Assembly (NCBI GenBank): GCA_964392365.1
Contig: CAYMPH010000008.1
Coordinates: 1-64,000, forward strand
From: CAYMPH01 sp964392365
GTDB taxonomy: Bacteria; Spirochaetota; UBA4802; UBA5550
Direction of reading: 5' to 3'
DNA: 64,000 nt
A program made the position numbers and the translations under genes. Positions 44,567 through 52,575 of the stretch are shown piece by piece. How positions within the stretch are numbered: position 1 is the first letter of the stretch; each line of letters begins with the position of its first letter. The notes beneath the pieces were generated by a model that was not told the origin of the DNA, searched no databases, and saw only the letters and a list, made by a program, of their open reading frames with translations.

Positions 44567-44601
44567 GCTCATAACTATATTTTTATTAACGGTGGATTTA
44601 T

Positions 44602-44907
44602 ATGGACGAATACATCCCTGAAAACAACCTTGTTGTTCTGTTTTTTATGATGGTGCTGACTCTTGGACTGTATTATTTCTGGTGGCTTGCCAGAACAAGC
44701 AGGGTTTTCGGTGAAGATCCTGTAATTAATATTCTGCTGGCAATTTTTACTTTTGGAATGTGGGGCGTATATTTAAATCTCAGATATATGCAGAAATCTG
44801 AGATGCTGAATGGCAGAGAAGTTAAATGGTATATTATACTTTTTATATTTATTTTACCTATAATGATTCAAAATAATTTAAATGAAAGATATTTCCCGGG
44901 CAGATAA
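44602..44907 (+). CDS. DUF4234-like small membrane protein
   Basis: A 101-residue protein with three hydrophobic segments (VVLFFMMVLTLGLYYFWWL, INILLAIFTFGMWGVYLNL and WYIILFIFILPIMI). The pattern of a tryptophan-rich first helix followed by a short loop with charged residues and a G-x-W-x-x-Y second helix matches DUF4234-type proteins of unknown function. GGTGG lies upstream of the ATG. The gene precedes a large membrane protein by 18 bases, so they probably form an operon. Confidence 0.72.
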   Translation: MDEYIPENNLVVLFFMMVLTLGLYYFWWLARTSRVFGEDPVINILLAIFTFGMWGVYLNLRYMQKSEMLNGREVKWYIILFIFILPIMIQNNLNERYFPGR

Positions 44908-44925
44908 AGGCTTCAGGAGTAGTTA

Positions 44926-47430
44926 ATGATTGTCAGATGTAAGGGCTGCGATTCGGCTTTCGCTGTTGACGACGCGAAAATAACAAACAAGAAATTCGCT
45001 TTTACTTGTCCGAAATGCGCCACTGAAAATATTATTGATAACAGAGCTTCAGCAGAAGAAGGCGCCAGGCCGTCTTCAGCTATTCCTGTTGCCGGAGTAG
45101 CAGCAGCTGGAGCAGGCGCAGCTGCAGCCGGTGCTGCTCTTTATTCTAAAACTCCGGAATCAAAATCAACAGTCAAACCATCTGATGATATGGATTTTAA
45201 CCTTCCTGATGAAAATGCTTTAATTGATGACATGGATTTCAGTATTCCTGATGAAAAACCCTCTACTGCAAAAGAAAGTATGGATTTTTCTGAAACAGCT
45301 CTTCCTTCAGAAAATGATGAATTAACAATACCAGATCTTGAAGAAGCTGGAGATCTTCCGGAATTTGACGATTCATCTCTTAATGATATAGATAATCTAG
45401 ATCTTGATTTTGATTCTGCATCTACTGAATCAGAGAAATTTGAAACAGCATCAGATTCTGAAGAAGATCAGGAGGAATTCGTATCTTTTGACGATTCCGG
45501 TGAAGTTGAAGCATCCGGTAAAAATAAAGATCTTGATCTGCCTGAAATAGATAAACTTGGTACAGATTCAACTTTACCTGTAATGGATGAACTGGATGAT
45601 TTTGCCGATTTACCTGTTTATGATGATAAAGCTGCAGATCTGGAATTTGATTCATCTTCTAATCTTGAAGAAATCAGCTTAGATGAAAAAAAACTTTCTT
45701 CCGGAATTGAGTCTTCTGAAATTACCGATGATTTTCTTCCGATTGATGATGATATTTTATCTGAATCCGGATCTGTAAAAAATAAAGAAGATAATGAATT
45801 TGAAGATTTTGATATTCCTGAAGTTATTGAATCTGATCAGAATGATGGAATTAAATCTGAAGATATTTATAAAAAAACCGGATCAGATGATGATATTACA
45901 ATTGATCTTGATAATCTTGATATAGAATTGGAAGACGATGTTGATGCCCCGATATCTTCAGAAGCTCCTGAGGTAACTGCGTCTGCAGTTTCAGAAGATT
46001 CAACTGAAACTCTTGATCTTGAATCTCTTGATATTGATCTGGATGACGGAGGTTCAGTATTAAGCGGAGAGGAAGTTGTCGATGATTTTGTCAGCTTTGA
46101 TGATGAGAATATGGATCAGAAGTTTGCTGACAAAGACTCTTTAAATGATGAAACCCTTGACCTCGATTCACTTGATATTCCTCTTGAAGAAACAGGTGAG
46201 TTTAAAAAAGGTGAAGAACTTGATGATGACGATAAGCTGACATTAACTCTTGATGATGCAGGTCTTACCATGGATGAACTTTCAATGGCAAGTGTTGATG
46301 AAAATGCATCCTCAGAAGAAGATGAAGATGAACTTAGGTTAACGATAGATGAAGTAGATCCATCTCTTGGCATGATTGATAATCTAGAACAGGATTTGAG
46401 AGAAGCAGAGTCCGTTCTTTCAAGAACTTCAGTTGCAGAGGCTCTGTTGACCGGATCTGGAAAATCTTCATTATCCGGTAAAACTGATTCAGCTGAAAGC
46501 AAACTTATGTTTGATGAAATTGATGATCTGCCGGAAATAGATCTTGATGATGAGTTAACTGATTTTAAATTTCAGGAAGATGAATTTGATAAAAGAATTA
46601 TTTCATTAGATTCAGATGATTCAATAGGTCTTAGCAGGACATCTTCTGCAATGGCAGGAGCAGGTGCCCTTGGAGCTGCAGCTGTTGCAGCTGGAATTGC
46701 TGCGAAGAACAGAAGAAAAAATGATGCGCTTGATTTAAAAGATGATTCAATATCAAAAGGAGTTTTTGATTTAAAAGAAGATTCTGAATATGACGATAAT
46801 TTACTTTCTGGGAAAAAAGAAAGAAATATTGATTACAAAGGGTCTGTAGTATTTTCAATTGATTATTCTCTTTACTATTCAAAAATAGGCGCACTTATCA
46901 GATTATTTTTTATATATCTCATAGGACTGCTTCCTCATTATCTTGTGGTACTGTTATATTCCGCGCTGTCATTTATACTTGGATTTATCAATAACCTGGT
47001 TGTTATTTCAACCGGTGAAGCGGTAGAGGATTTTTCCGAAGTACAGGAAAATACATTAAGATATATACTTTCCATTGGCGCTTCCAGCATTGGACTTGTT
47101 GAGGAAAATCCAATCTTCTCAGGAAGAAAAAACATAGATTATCCTCTTCAATTGGATATTACATATCCTATCCGAAGTTCAAGATTTATGGGCATGGTCA
47201 GAGCATCTTTCATTGGAATAATAATATTATCCATACCGCATATATTGATTTCGATTATACTTACAATGATCGTTCCGATAGCATCATTTATCGGGCAGAT
47301 ATCAGTATTATTTACTGGTAAATGGCCGAGAATACTATTTGAATTTCTTACCAGCTACTTCAGATATCAGGCAAGAGTCTTTTCTTATGTTATTGGTCTG
47401 ATAGATGAATATCCGCCTTTTAAATTCTAA
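44926..47430 (+). CDS. Zinc-ribbon, acidic-repeat, tandem DUF4389 membrane protein
   Basis: The 834 residues have three parts. The N-terminus is a zinc ribbon of MJ0042 type (CKGCDSAF and CPKCATEN). About 600 residues of highly acidic, Asp/Glu/Ser-rich linker follow, with recurring L-D-x-L-D-I units (LDNLDIELEDD, LDLESLDIDLDDG, LDLDSLDIPLEE) and two alanine/glycine-rich stretches (near residues 53-70 and 570-585). The C-terminus holds two DUF4389 units, each with an R-x-x-R/L-phenylalanine-rich pair of helices; the second ends in the family signature GLIDEYPPFKF. An AGGAG site precedes the ATG. The architecture suggests an envelope protein with a long flexible acidic spacer; function unknown. 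Confidence 0.82.
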   Translation: MIVRCKGCDSAFAVDDAKITNKKFAFTCPKCATENIIDNRASAEEGARPSSAIPVAGVAAAGAGAAAAGAALYSKTPESKSTVKPSDDMDFNLPDENALIDDMDFSIPDEKPSTAKESMDFSETALPSENDELTIPDLEEAGDLPEFDDSSLNDIDNLDLDFDSASTESEKFETASDSEEDQEEFVSFDDSGEVEASGKNKDLDLPEIDKLGTDSTLPVMDELDDFADLPVYDDKAADLEFDSSSNLEEISLDEKKLSSGIESSEITDDFLPIDDDILSESGSVKNKEDNEFEDFDIPEVIESDQNDGIKSEDIYKKTGSDDDITIDLDNLDIELEDDVDAPISSEAPEVTASAVSEDSTETLDLESLDIDLDDGGSVLSGEEVVDDFVSFDDENMDQKFADKDSLNDETLDLDSLDIPLEETGEFKKGEELDDDDKLTLTLDDAGLTMDELSMASVDENASSEEDEDELRLTIDEVDPSLGMIDNLEQDLREAESVLSRTSVAEALLTGSGKSSLSGKTDSAESKLMFDEIDDLPEIDLDDELTDFKFQEDEFDKRIISLDSDDSIGLSRTSSAMAGAGALGAAAVAAGIAAKNRRKNDALDLKDDSISKGVFDLKEDSEYDDNLLSGKKERNIDYKGSVVFSIDYSLYYSKIGALIRLFFIYLIGLLPHYLVVLLYSALSFILGFINNLVVISTGEAVEDFSEVQENTLRYILSIGASSIGLVEENPIFSGRKNIDYPLQLDITYPIRSSRFMGMVRASFIGIIILSIPHILISIILTMIVPIASFIGQISVLFTGKWPRILFEFLTSYFRYQARVFSYVIGLIDEYPPFKF

Positions 47431-47454
47431 TAGCTGTTAAAACATATATATTTT

Positions 47455-47487
47455 AAAAAGTCCCGGGAATTTTTATCGGGACTTTTT
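47455..47487 (+). terminator. Rho-independent terminator
   Basis: AAAAAGTCCCG (47455-47465) pairs with CGGGACTTTTT (47477-47487) over an 11-base loop, with the T-run continuing past it, 24 bases after the DUF4389 gene stop. Confidence 0.88.
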
Positions 47488-47557
47488 TATTTTTTGTATA
47501 TTTGAGAAGTAAACTATTAAATTATTACTTTGCGAATTCAGCAGAAATTTATTTTTT

Positions 47558-47640
47558 TGTCATCCCCGTGAAAACGGGGATCCGGACTCCAGAAATAGAT
47601 TCACCTAAGGGTGCAGGCCATCGCCTTCTCGTGAATGACA
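47558..47640. repeat. 83-bp palindromic repeat with TGTCAT/ATGACA ends (MITE/REP-like)
   Basis: The unit begins TGTCATCCCCGT, forms a perfect 8-bp hairpin with a GAAA tetraloop (ATCCCCGT-GAAA-ACGGGGAT, 47562-47581), and ends GTGAATGACA, giving inverted termini. GTCATCCCCG-type elements of this kind are dispersed in many bacterial genomes. It sits in the 327-base gap between the DUF4389 and YgiQ genes and has no coding capacity. The remaining 117 bases to the next ATG are AT-rich without a clear promoter. Confidence 0.7.
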
Positions 47641-47757
47641 GTAACTGTTCTAATTTAATCGTGAAATTCTAAAGTATATATATAGAATCAAGGTACTTTT
47701 TATTCTTGTATATAAATAACACTTCTAGATAATATCTAATTCTAAAATTACTGAACT

Positions 47758-49443
47758 ATGTATATACCAACAACAAAAGATGAAGCTGAAAAGCTCGGAT
47801 GGGACAGGCTGGATGTTATTCTTGTATCCGGTGATACTTATATTGATTCGAGTTTTAACGGTGCGGCTGTAATAGGTAAAATTCTTATTAGCGAAGGGTA
47901 TCGTGTAGGTATCATTTCACAGCCTCTTACTGAAACGGATACTGATATTAAAAGACTCGGTGAGCCTTTGCTATTATGGGGGGTTACAGGCGGAAGTTTT
48001 GATTCAATGGTTGCAAATTATACCTCTCTTAAAAAAAGAAGAAAAAGTGATGATCTTACTCCAGGCCTGATAAACAGCAAAAGACCTGATAGAGCCGTAA
48101 TATCATACACAAACCTCATTAGAAGATTTTATAAAAATACTGTTCCGGTTGTTCTGGGCGGAGTAGAAGCCAGTCTCAGGAGGATTGCTCATTACGATTA
48201 CTGGGATAATAAAATTCGAGGTTCCGTGCTCTTTGATGCAAAGGCTGATATTCTTGTATACGGAATGGGCGAGAAGGCTGTTATTTCCTTGGCAGAAAAT
48301 CTTAAATCAGGAACGGATTGGAAAGGTATAAAAGGCATTTGTTACATATCAAAAGAACCGGTTAATGGATATCTTGAACTTCCTGATCTTGAAACAGTCC
48401 GCACTGATCAAAAAGCTTTTACTGATATGTTTAAAATTTTTTATGATAATAATGATTCATATTCTGCAAAAGGACTTTTTCAGAAACACGGAGACAGGTT
48501 TCTGATACAGAATCCCCCATCTGAAAATTTATCTGCATCTGAACTGGATAAAATTTACGAGCTTGATTTTGAAAGGGATGCGCATCCGTACTATAAAAAT
48601 CAGGGAGAGATCCGTGCTCTTGATACAGCAAGGTTTTCAATCACAACGCACAGAGGTTGTTATGGTGAGTGCAATTTCTGTGCTATTTCTGTTCATCAGG
48701 GTAGGCGGGTTGTATCAAGGAGCGGGGATTCAATTATCAGGGAAATTAAAAGCATTGTTAAAGCTAAAGGTTTTAAAGGAATCATTTCAGATATCGGCGG
48801 TCCTACGGCAAATATGTACGGTACAGGTTGTAAAAAAAACAAAGATAAAGCTCTGTGTAAAAATAAACGCTGCCTTTACCCGGGAAACTGTACTGATCTT
48901 GATATTTCTCATAAAACTTTGATTGAACTTTTACGGGAAGCTTCAAAAGTAGAAGGTGTCAGAAAAATTTTCACAGCTTCAGGTGTCAGATACGATATGG
49001 TAAATGCTGATAAGATTTCCGGAGATGAGTATCTTGAACTTCTTGCTGAGAAACTTATTTCCGGGCAGATGAAAATTGCACCTGAACATTCTTCTGATGA
49101 AATTTTAAAACTGATGGGAAAACCATCTGTTTCAGAACTTGTTAAATTTAAGGAAAAATTTGAAAAAATAAAAAAGCGCCTGAATGCAAAGATTTTTCTT
49201 ACTTATTATTTTATAGCAGCTTATCCGGGATGCAATATTAAACAAATGTCTGAAATGAAAAAGTTTGCATCATCAGTGTTAAAACATATTCCTGAGCAGA
49301 TGCAGATTTTTACGCCATCGCCTTCAACATACGGGGCGTTAATGTATTATACAGAAACTGATCCTTTTACAGGAACGAAAGTATTTGTTGAGAAAAGTAT
49401 TCCTGAGAAGAAGAGGCAGAAGGATGTTTTCGGGAAAAAGTAA
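47758..49443 (+). CDS. ygiQ: YgiQ/UPF0313-type radical SAM protein
   Basis: The 561-residue protein starts with the family N-terminus (YIPTTKDEAEKLGWDRLDVI), contains a B12-binding-like alpha/beta segment, then the radical SAM cluster motif C-x3-C-x2-C as RGCYGECNFCA near residue 300 within the characteristic HQGRRVVSRS stretch. The later cysteine group (CKKNKDKALCKNKRCLYPG) is also conserved in YgiQ proteins. The chemical reaction of YgiQ is unknown. No good ribosome-binding site precedes the ATG, but the start matches family length and sequence. Confidence 0.92.
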   Translation: MYIPTTKDEAEKLGWDRLDVILVSGDTYIDSSFNGAAVIGKILISEGYRVGIISQPLTETDTDIKRLGEPLLLWGVTGGSFDSMVANYTSLKKRRKSDDLTPGLINSKRPDRAVISYTNLIRRFYKNTVPVVLGGVEASLRRIAHYDYWDNKIRGSVLFDAKADILVYGMGEKAVISLAENLKSGTDWKGIKGICYISKEPVNGYLELPDLETVRTDQKAFTDMFKIFYDNNDSYSAKGLFQKHGDRFLIQNPPSENLSASELDKIYELDFERDAHPYYKNQGEIRALDTARFSITTHRGCYGECNFCAISVHQGRRVVSRSGDSIIREIKSIVKAKGFKGIISDIGGPTANMYGTGCKKNKDKALCKNKRCLYPGNCTDLDISHKTLIELLREASKVEGVRKIFTASGVRYDMVNADKISGDEYLELLAEKLISGQMKIAPEHSSDEILKLMGKPSVSELVKFKEKFEKIKKRLNAKIFLTYYFIAAYPGCNIKQMSEMKKFASSVLKHIPEQMQIFTPSPSTYGALMYYTETDPFTGTKVFVEKSIPEKKRQKDVFGKK

Positions 49444-49470
49444 AATTTTTACCGGTTTATGTGCGGTGTA

Positions 49471-49527
49471 GCAATATCTTGAGGAGAGGGCACTATGCTT
49501 GGTAGTGCCCTCTCCTCAAGATATTGC
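49471..49527. repeat. Perfect 25-bp inverted repeat hairpin
   Basis: A 25-base arm (49471-49495, containing CTTGAGGAGAGGGCAC) is followed by a 7-base loop (TGCTTGG) and its exact complement (49503-49527). Outer ACCGGT blocks flank both sides (49451-49456 and 49533-49538). It begins 28 bases after the ygiQ stop. It lacks a T-run and is far longer than nearby terminators, so a mobile-element relic or a stable RNA structure is more likely than a simple terminator. Confidence 0.75.
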
Positions 49528-49554
49528 TCCCCACCGGTCTCTTCCCGACTTCCA

Positions 49555-49586
49555 TGTCTCCAGAGACACTTCCCACTTCCTGTGGG
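49555..49586. repeat. Two further small hairpins in the post-ygiQ repeat region
   Basis: TGTCTC-CA-GAGACA (49555-49568) and CCCAC-TTCCT-GTGGG (49572-49586) follow the long hairpin. Together with it they form a roughly 150-base GC-richer block (49451-49620) that does not resemble the neighbouring AT-rich coding DNA. No reading frame here looks genuine. Confidence 0.55.
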
Positions 49587-49724
49587 TCGCCATTCGCTCA
49601 TTGCCGCGGAGGCTAAGGTCTCAATCAGTCTTAAAACTTTTGAATAATATAAAAATTTTTCTAAATCCTGTCAGAAAATTACATCTATTCCGCCGGTGAT
49701 GTTAGTCACCGGCTCTTGTGAAAA

Positions 49725-50120
49725 TTAATTCCCTGAAGTCTTAACATAAACTTTTCTGTTCCTCGGGCCGTCGAATTCGCAGAAAAATATTCCCTGCCAT
49801 GTTCCAAGAACAGGTGAAGCTTTATCTATGATAATGGTTTCAGAACAGCCTACGAGAGATGATTTGATATGTGCGGGCGAATTTCCTTCTGAATGGTCAA
49901 AACGCACCTGTTCAAGTTTAAGGCTGGCCAGGCCTTTTATAATATCGCTTTTCACATCTGGGTCTGCGTTTTCATTAATGGTTATAGCTGCAGTTGTGTG
50001 AGGCGTGTATATCAGGCAGGTGCCGTTTTCTGTTTTGCTTTCGCTGATTATTTTTTTAACCTGTGAACTAATATCAATCAGCTCTTCTCTTAATGATGAT
50101 TTAACTGTTATTGTTTCCAT
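49725..50120 (-). CDS. yjbQ: YjbQ/UPF0047 family protein
   Basis: The 131-residue protein matches the UPF0047 family: an N-terminal strand-helix, the segment CLIYTPHTTAAITINENADP with conserved His, a mid FDHSEGNSPAHIKSSLVG containing the second His, and the closing LGTWQGIFFCEFDGPRNRK. The conserved histidines are thought to bind metal, and some members rescue thiamine-phosphate synthase defects as a side activity. It is a single gene with no operon partner. Confidence 0.93.
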   Translation of the reverse strand: METITVKSSLREELIDISSQVKKIISESKTENGTCLIYTPHTTAAITINENADPDVKSDIIKGLASLKLEQVRFDHSEGNSPAHIKSSLVGCSETIIIDKASPVLGTWQGIFFCEFDGPRNRKVYVKTSGN

Positions 50121-50160
50121 GGTATCCCGTTTTAATTAAATTTAAAGTTTTTGTAAAAGA

Positions 50161-50336
50161 ATAGAACACGGATGACGCGGATTGTTTATGATTTTATATG
50201 ATTAATAATTCCTCATCCATAAAATTTCTTTTTTATAATAATTTATTATTTTTTTGTCTTGATCTTTTTGAAAAAAATCCTTTTATCCTTTTAAAATCCG
50301 AGTAAATCATAATCATCCGCGTCATCTGCGTTCTAT
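50161..50336. repeat. 176-bp MITE-like element with long imperfect terminal inverted repeats
   Basis: The left end (50161-50194, starting ATAGAACACGGATGACGCGG) and right end (50304-50336, ending ATCCGCGTCATCTGCGTTCT then AT) are imperfect reverse complements over about 33 bases. The 109-base AT-rich interior has no reading frame. It fills most of the 311-base gap between yjbQ and the helicase gene. I see no target-site duplication that I can call with confidence. Confidence 0.68.
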
Positions 50337-50431
50337 TGATTTTCTATATTGTTTAATTATGCAATAATAAAATTATTTTATCACAGATTTATTCTTGCCT
50401 ATAAACGAACATGCTTTAAACAAGATAAATT

Positions 50432-52417
50432 ATGAACAATAAAAATACAGATATCAATCTAGATACAATTTTCAGCAATGGCGGACCTGTTTCTGAAATT
50501 CTGCCTGAATTTGAACATAGAAACGAACAGACTCTAATGTCGGATTTTATATATGAAAGGCTGGAGAATCAGGAAAACGGAATTATTGAAGCTGGTACAG
50601 GTGTTGGTAAAACTCTGGCGTATCTAATTCCTGCTATTAAATATGCAATGAGTACAGGTAAGAAAGTTGCTGTATCAACTGAAACAAAAGCTCTTCAGAA
50701 ACAGCTCATTGGCAAAGACATGCCTCTTATTGAAAAACTTTTTTCTGCAAACAATGAAACTCCATTTAAATATTCCGTTTGCTATGGAGGCGGTAATTAT
50801 CCCTGCAGGAAAAGATTCGACATGGTCCTGTCAAGAGGTCAATTCGGAGAATCCGATCTTGGATTAATTGCCACATTAAATAAAAAATTTGAGAATGGCG
50901 ATATTTTCACAAGGCTTGATGTCCGCGTTCCTGCAAGGATCTGGTTTGAAATTCAAAGGGAAGGGGATGCATGCGATTCTTTTAAATGCTTTCATTCCAA
51001 GACATGTTCATTCCAGAAAGCAAGAAAAGAGTGGGCAGAATCTTCTCTTTTGATTATGAATCATTATCTTTTTTTTACAAACATAGCCTCAAATAAAGTT
51101 TATCTTCCTGAAAGTGATATTGTTATTTTTGACGAAGCTCATTCAATAGAAGAAATTGCCTGCTCTCAGATAGGATATGATCTAAGCTACACGTTGCTTG
51201 TTGAAATTTTATCATTGTTTAAAAGCGATAACAGGAAAAAATCTCTGCTCGGATCTATTGCATCACATTCACTAAGTAAAAGTACCGGTTCTCTTATCAA
51301 AAAGATATCTTCTGCTGCATCTGATTTTTTTGAGGGGCTGAGAGATTATTTGAAAGATGGTAATCACTTCAGGCTAAATGAGCCTTTGAAAGGAGGTTCT
51401 GAACTTACAGAACATTTAAAAAATTTAATGATTCTTGTGTCTGATATGGAAACGGAATTTACTGAAGACAGTCCCATGAAGATGGAATTTGACATAGCAA
51501 GAGGAAAGCTTTTCAGCTATATTGAGAATTTTAAAACTTTCTATTATCAGAATCTGGATGATTATGTTTACTGGATTGAAAAGGAGCCTGGTGAAATTCT
51601 CGGCGATATTCATTTGAGAGCCCAGCCTGTTGATATTTCTGATATTATGGCAAGAGAGGTTTTTGATTATTATGATTCATCTTTTCTTGTTTCAGCAACA
51701 TTATCTGTTGCAGGGGATTTTTCTTTTATATCCGGAAGGCTAGGTATGGAAATTTACAAATCAATTTCAATTCCGCCAGCATTTGATTACAAATCTCAGA
51801 TGGTAATATTTGCCGGGAAAAATATTCCTGAGCCTTCAAGCAGTTCATTTATTGCGGAAGCTGCATCAGCCTCAGCTGAAATTGTCCGCATTTTAAATGG
51901 AAACTGTCTCATGCTTTTTACTTCATACAGAATGCTTTCTGAGGTTAAAGAGAGACTTGAGTCTGATATTGATCATACTATATATTCGCAGGAGGATTTC
52001 CCATCTGCTGAAGCTCTTGAACTTTTTGTAAATGATGAAAATTCTGTTTTAATGGGAACTCATTCATTCTGGCAGGGAATCGATCTCAAGGGAGATTTGC
52101 TTCGTGGAGTAATTATGATGAGACTTCCTTTTACTGTTCCGGATTCTCCGCCATTTAAAGCCAAGGTTGAAAAAATTGAAAACGCCGGCGGTAATCCCTT
52201 TAATGATTACCAGATTCCTGAAGCTGTTATAAAATTCCGCCAGGGTTTTGGCAGGCTTATTAGAAGTAATAAAGATTTTGGAATTGTTGCAATTCTTGAT
52301 TCTCGGATTGTAAATAAATCTTACGGGAGAAAATTTTTAAAATCTCTGCCTGATTGTCCGGTTGTGTTTGATCTTGATAAACTAAAAATTATTTATGATG
52401 ATATGCGCAGCAGATAA
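50432..52417 (+). CDS. DinG/XPD-type Fe-S superfamily 2 DNA helicase
   Basis: The 661-residue protein has Walker A EAGTGVGKT near residue 50, the DEAH box in FDEAHSIEE near 235, and C-terminal helicase motifs V/VI in GTHSFWQGIDLKG and KFRQGFGRLIRSN. Between motifs Ia and II lie four cysteines (YPCRKRF, then CDSFKCFHSKTC) spaced as in the XPD/DinG 4Fe-4S domain. Such enzymes unwind 5' to 3' and act in repair or R-loop removal. The family and cluster are clear; assignment to DinG or YoaA type is not. Downstream is a terminator shared with the pyrophosphatase gene. Confidence 0.9.
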   Translation: MNNKNTDINLDTIFSNGGPVSEILPEFEHRNEQTLMSDFIYERLENQENGIIEAGTGVGKTLAYLIPAIKYAMSTGKKVAVSTETKALQKQLIGKDMPLIEKLFSANNETPFKYSVCYGGGNYPCRKRFDMVLSRGQFGESDLGLIATLNKKFENGDIFTRLDVRVPARIWFEIQREGDACDSFKCFHSKTCSFQKARKEWAESSLLIMNHYLFFTNIASNKVYLPESDIVIFDEAHSIEEIACSQIGYDLSYTLLVEILSLFKSDNRKKSLLGSIASHSLSKSTGSLIKKISSAASDFFEGLRDYLKDGNHFRLNEPLKGGSELTEHLKNLMILVSDMETEFTEDSPMKMEFDIARGKLFSYIENFKTFYYQNLDDYVYWIEKEPGEILGDIHLRAQPVDISDIMAREVFDYYDSSFLVSATLSVAGDFSFISGRLGMEIYKSISIPPAFDYKSQMVIFAGKNIPEPSSSSFIAEAASASAEIVRILNGNCLMLFTSYRMLSEVKERLESDIDHTIYSQEDFPSAEALELFVNDENSVLMGTHSFWQGIDLKGDLLRGVIMMRLPFTVPDSPPFKAKVEKIENAGGNPFNDYQIPEAVIKFRQGFGRLIRSNKDFGIVAILDSRIVNKSYGRKFLKSLPDCPVVFDLDKLKIIYDDMRSR

Positions 52418-52469
52418 ACTCATCCCATAGCCAGCTTTTTTTCGAAAAAGTTGAGATTGTATAAAAGTA

Positions 52470-52497
52470 AGAACAATGGGTTGCAACCCCTTGTTCT
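52470..52497. repeat. 28-bp palindrome, REP-like
   Basis: AGAACAA-t-GGGTT-GC-AACCC-c-TTGTTCT forms a 12-bp interrupted stem 52 bases after the helicase stop. There is no T-run. The sequence type is seen as dispersed intergenic palindromes in other genomes; I could not test copy number here. Confidence 0.5.
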
Positions 52498-52524
52498 ATA
52501 TGGAAGATGGAAGTTTAATATAAA

Positions 52525-52553
52525 AAAAAGCGCCGGAAAATCCGGCGCTTTTT
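52525..52553. terminator. Bidirectional rho-independent terminator
   Basis: A 13-bp stem (AAAAAGCGCCGGA / TCCGGCGCTTTTT, loop AAA) with A-run on one side and T-run on the other separates the convergent helicase and pyrophosphatase genes. Confidence 0.92.
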
Positions 52554-52575
52554 AATTTGACTATGTTTATAAGAA

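Noticed and set aside
45422..46894. Minus-strand open frames inside the acidic-repeat gene
   Set aside because: They are antisense shadows of the low-complexity Asp/Glu/Ser coding sequence.
49499..49699. A 66-codon open frame after ygiQ
   Set aside because: It lies inside the hairpin repeat block, has no ribosome-binding site and no protein-like pattern.
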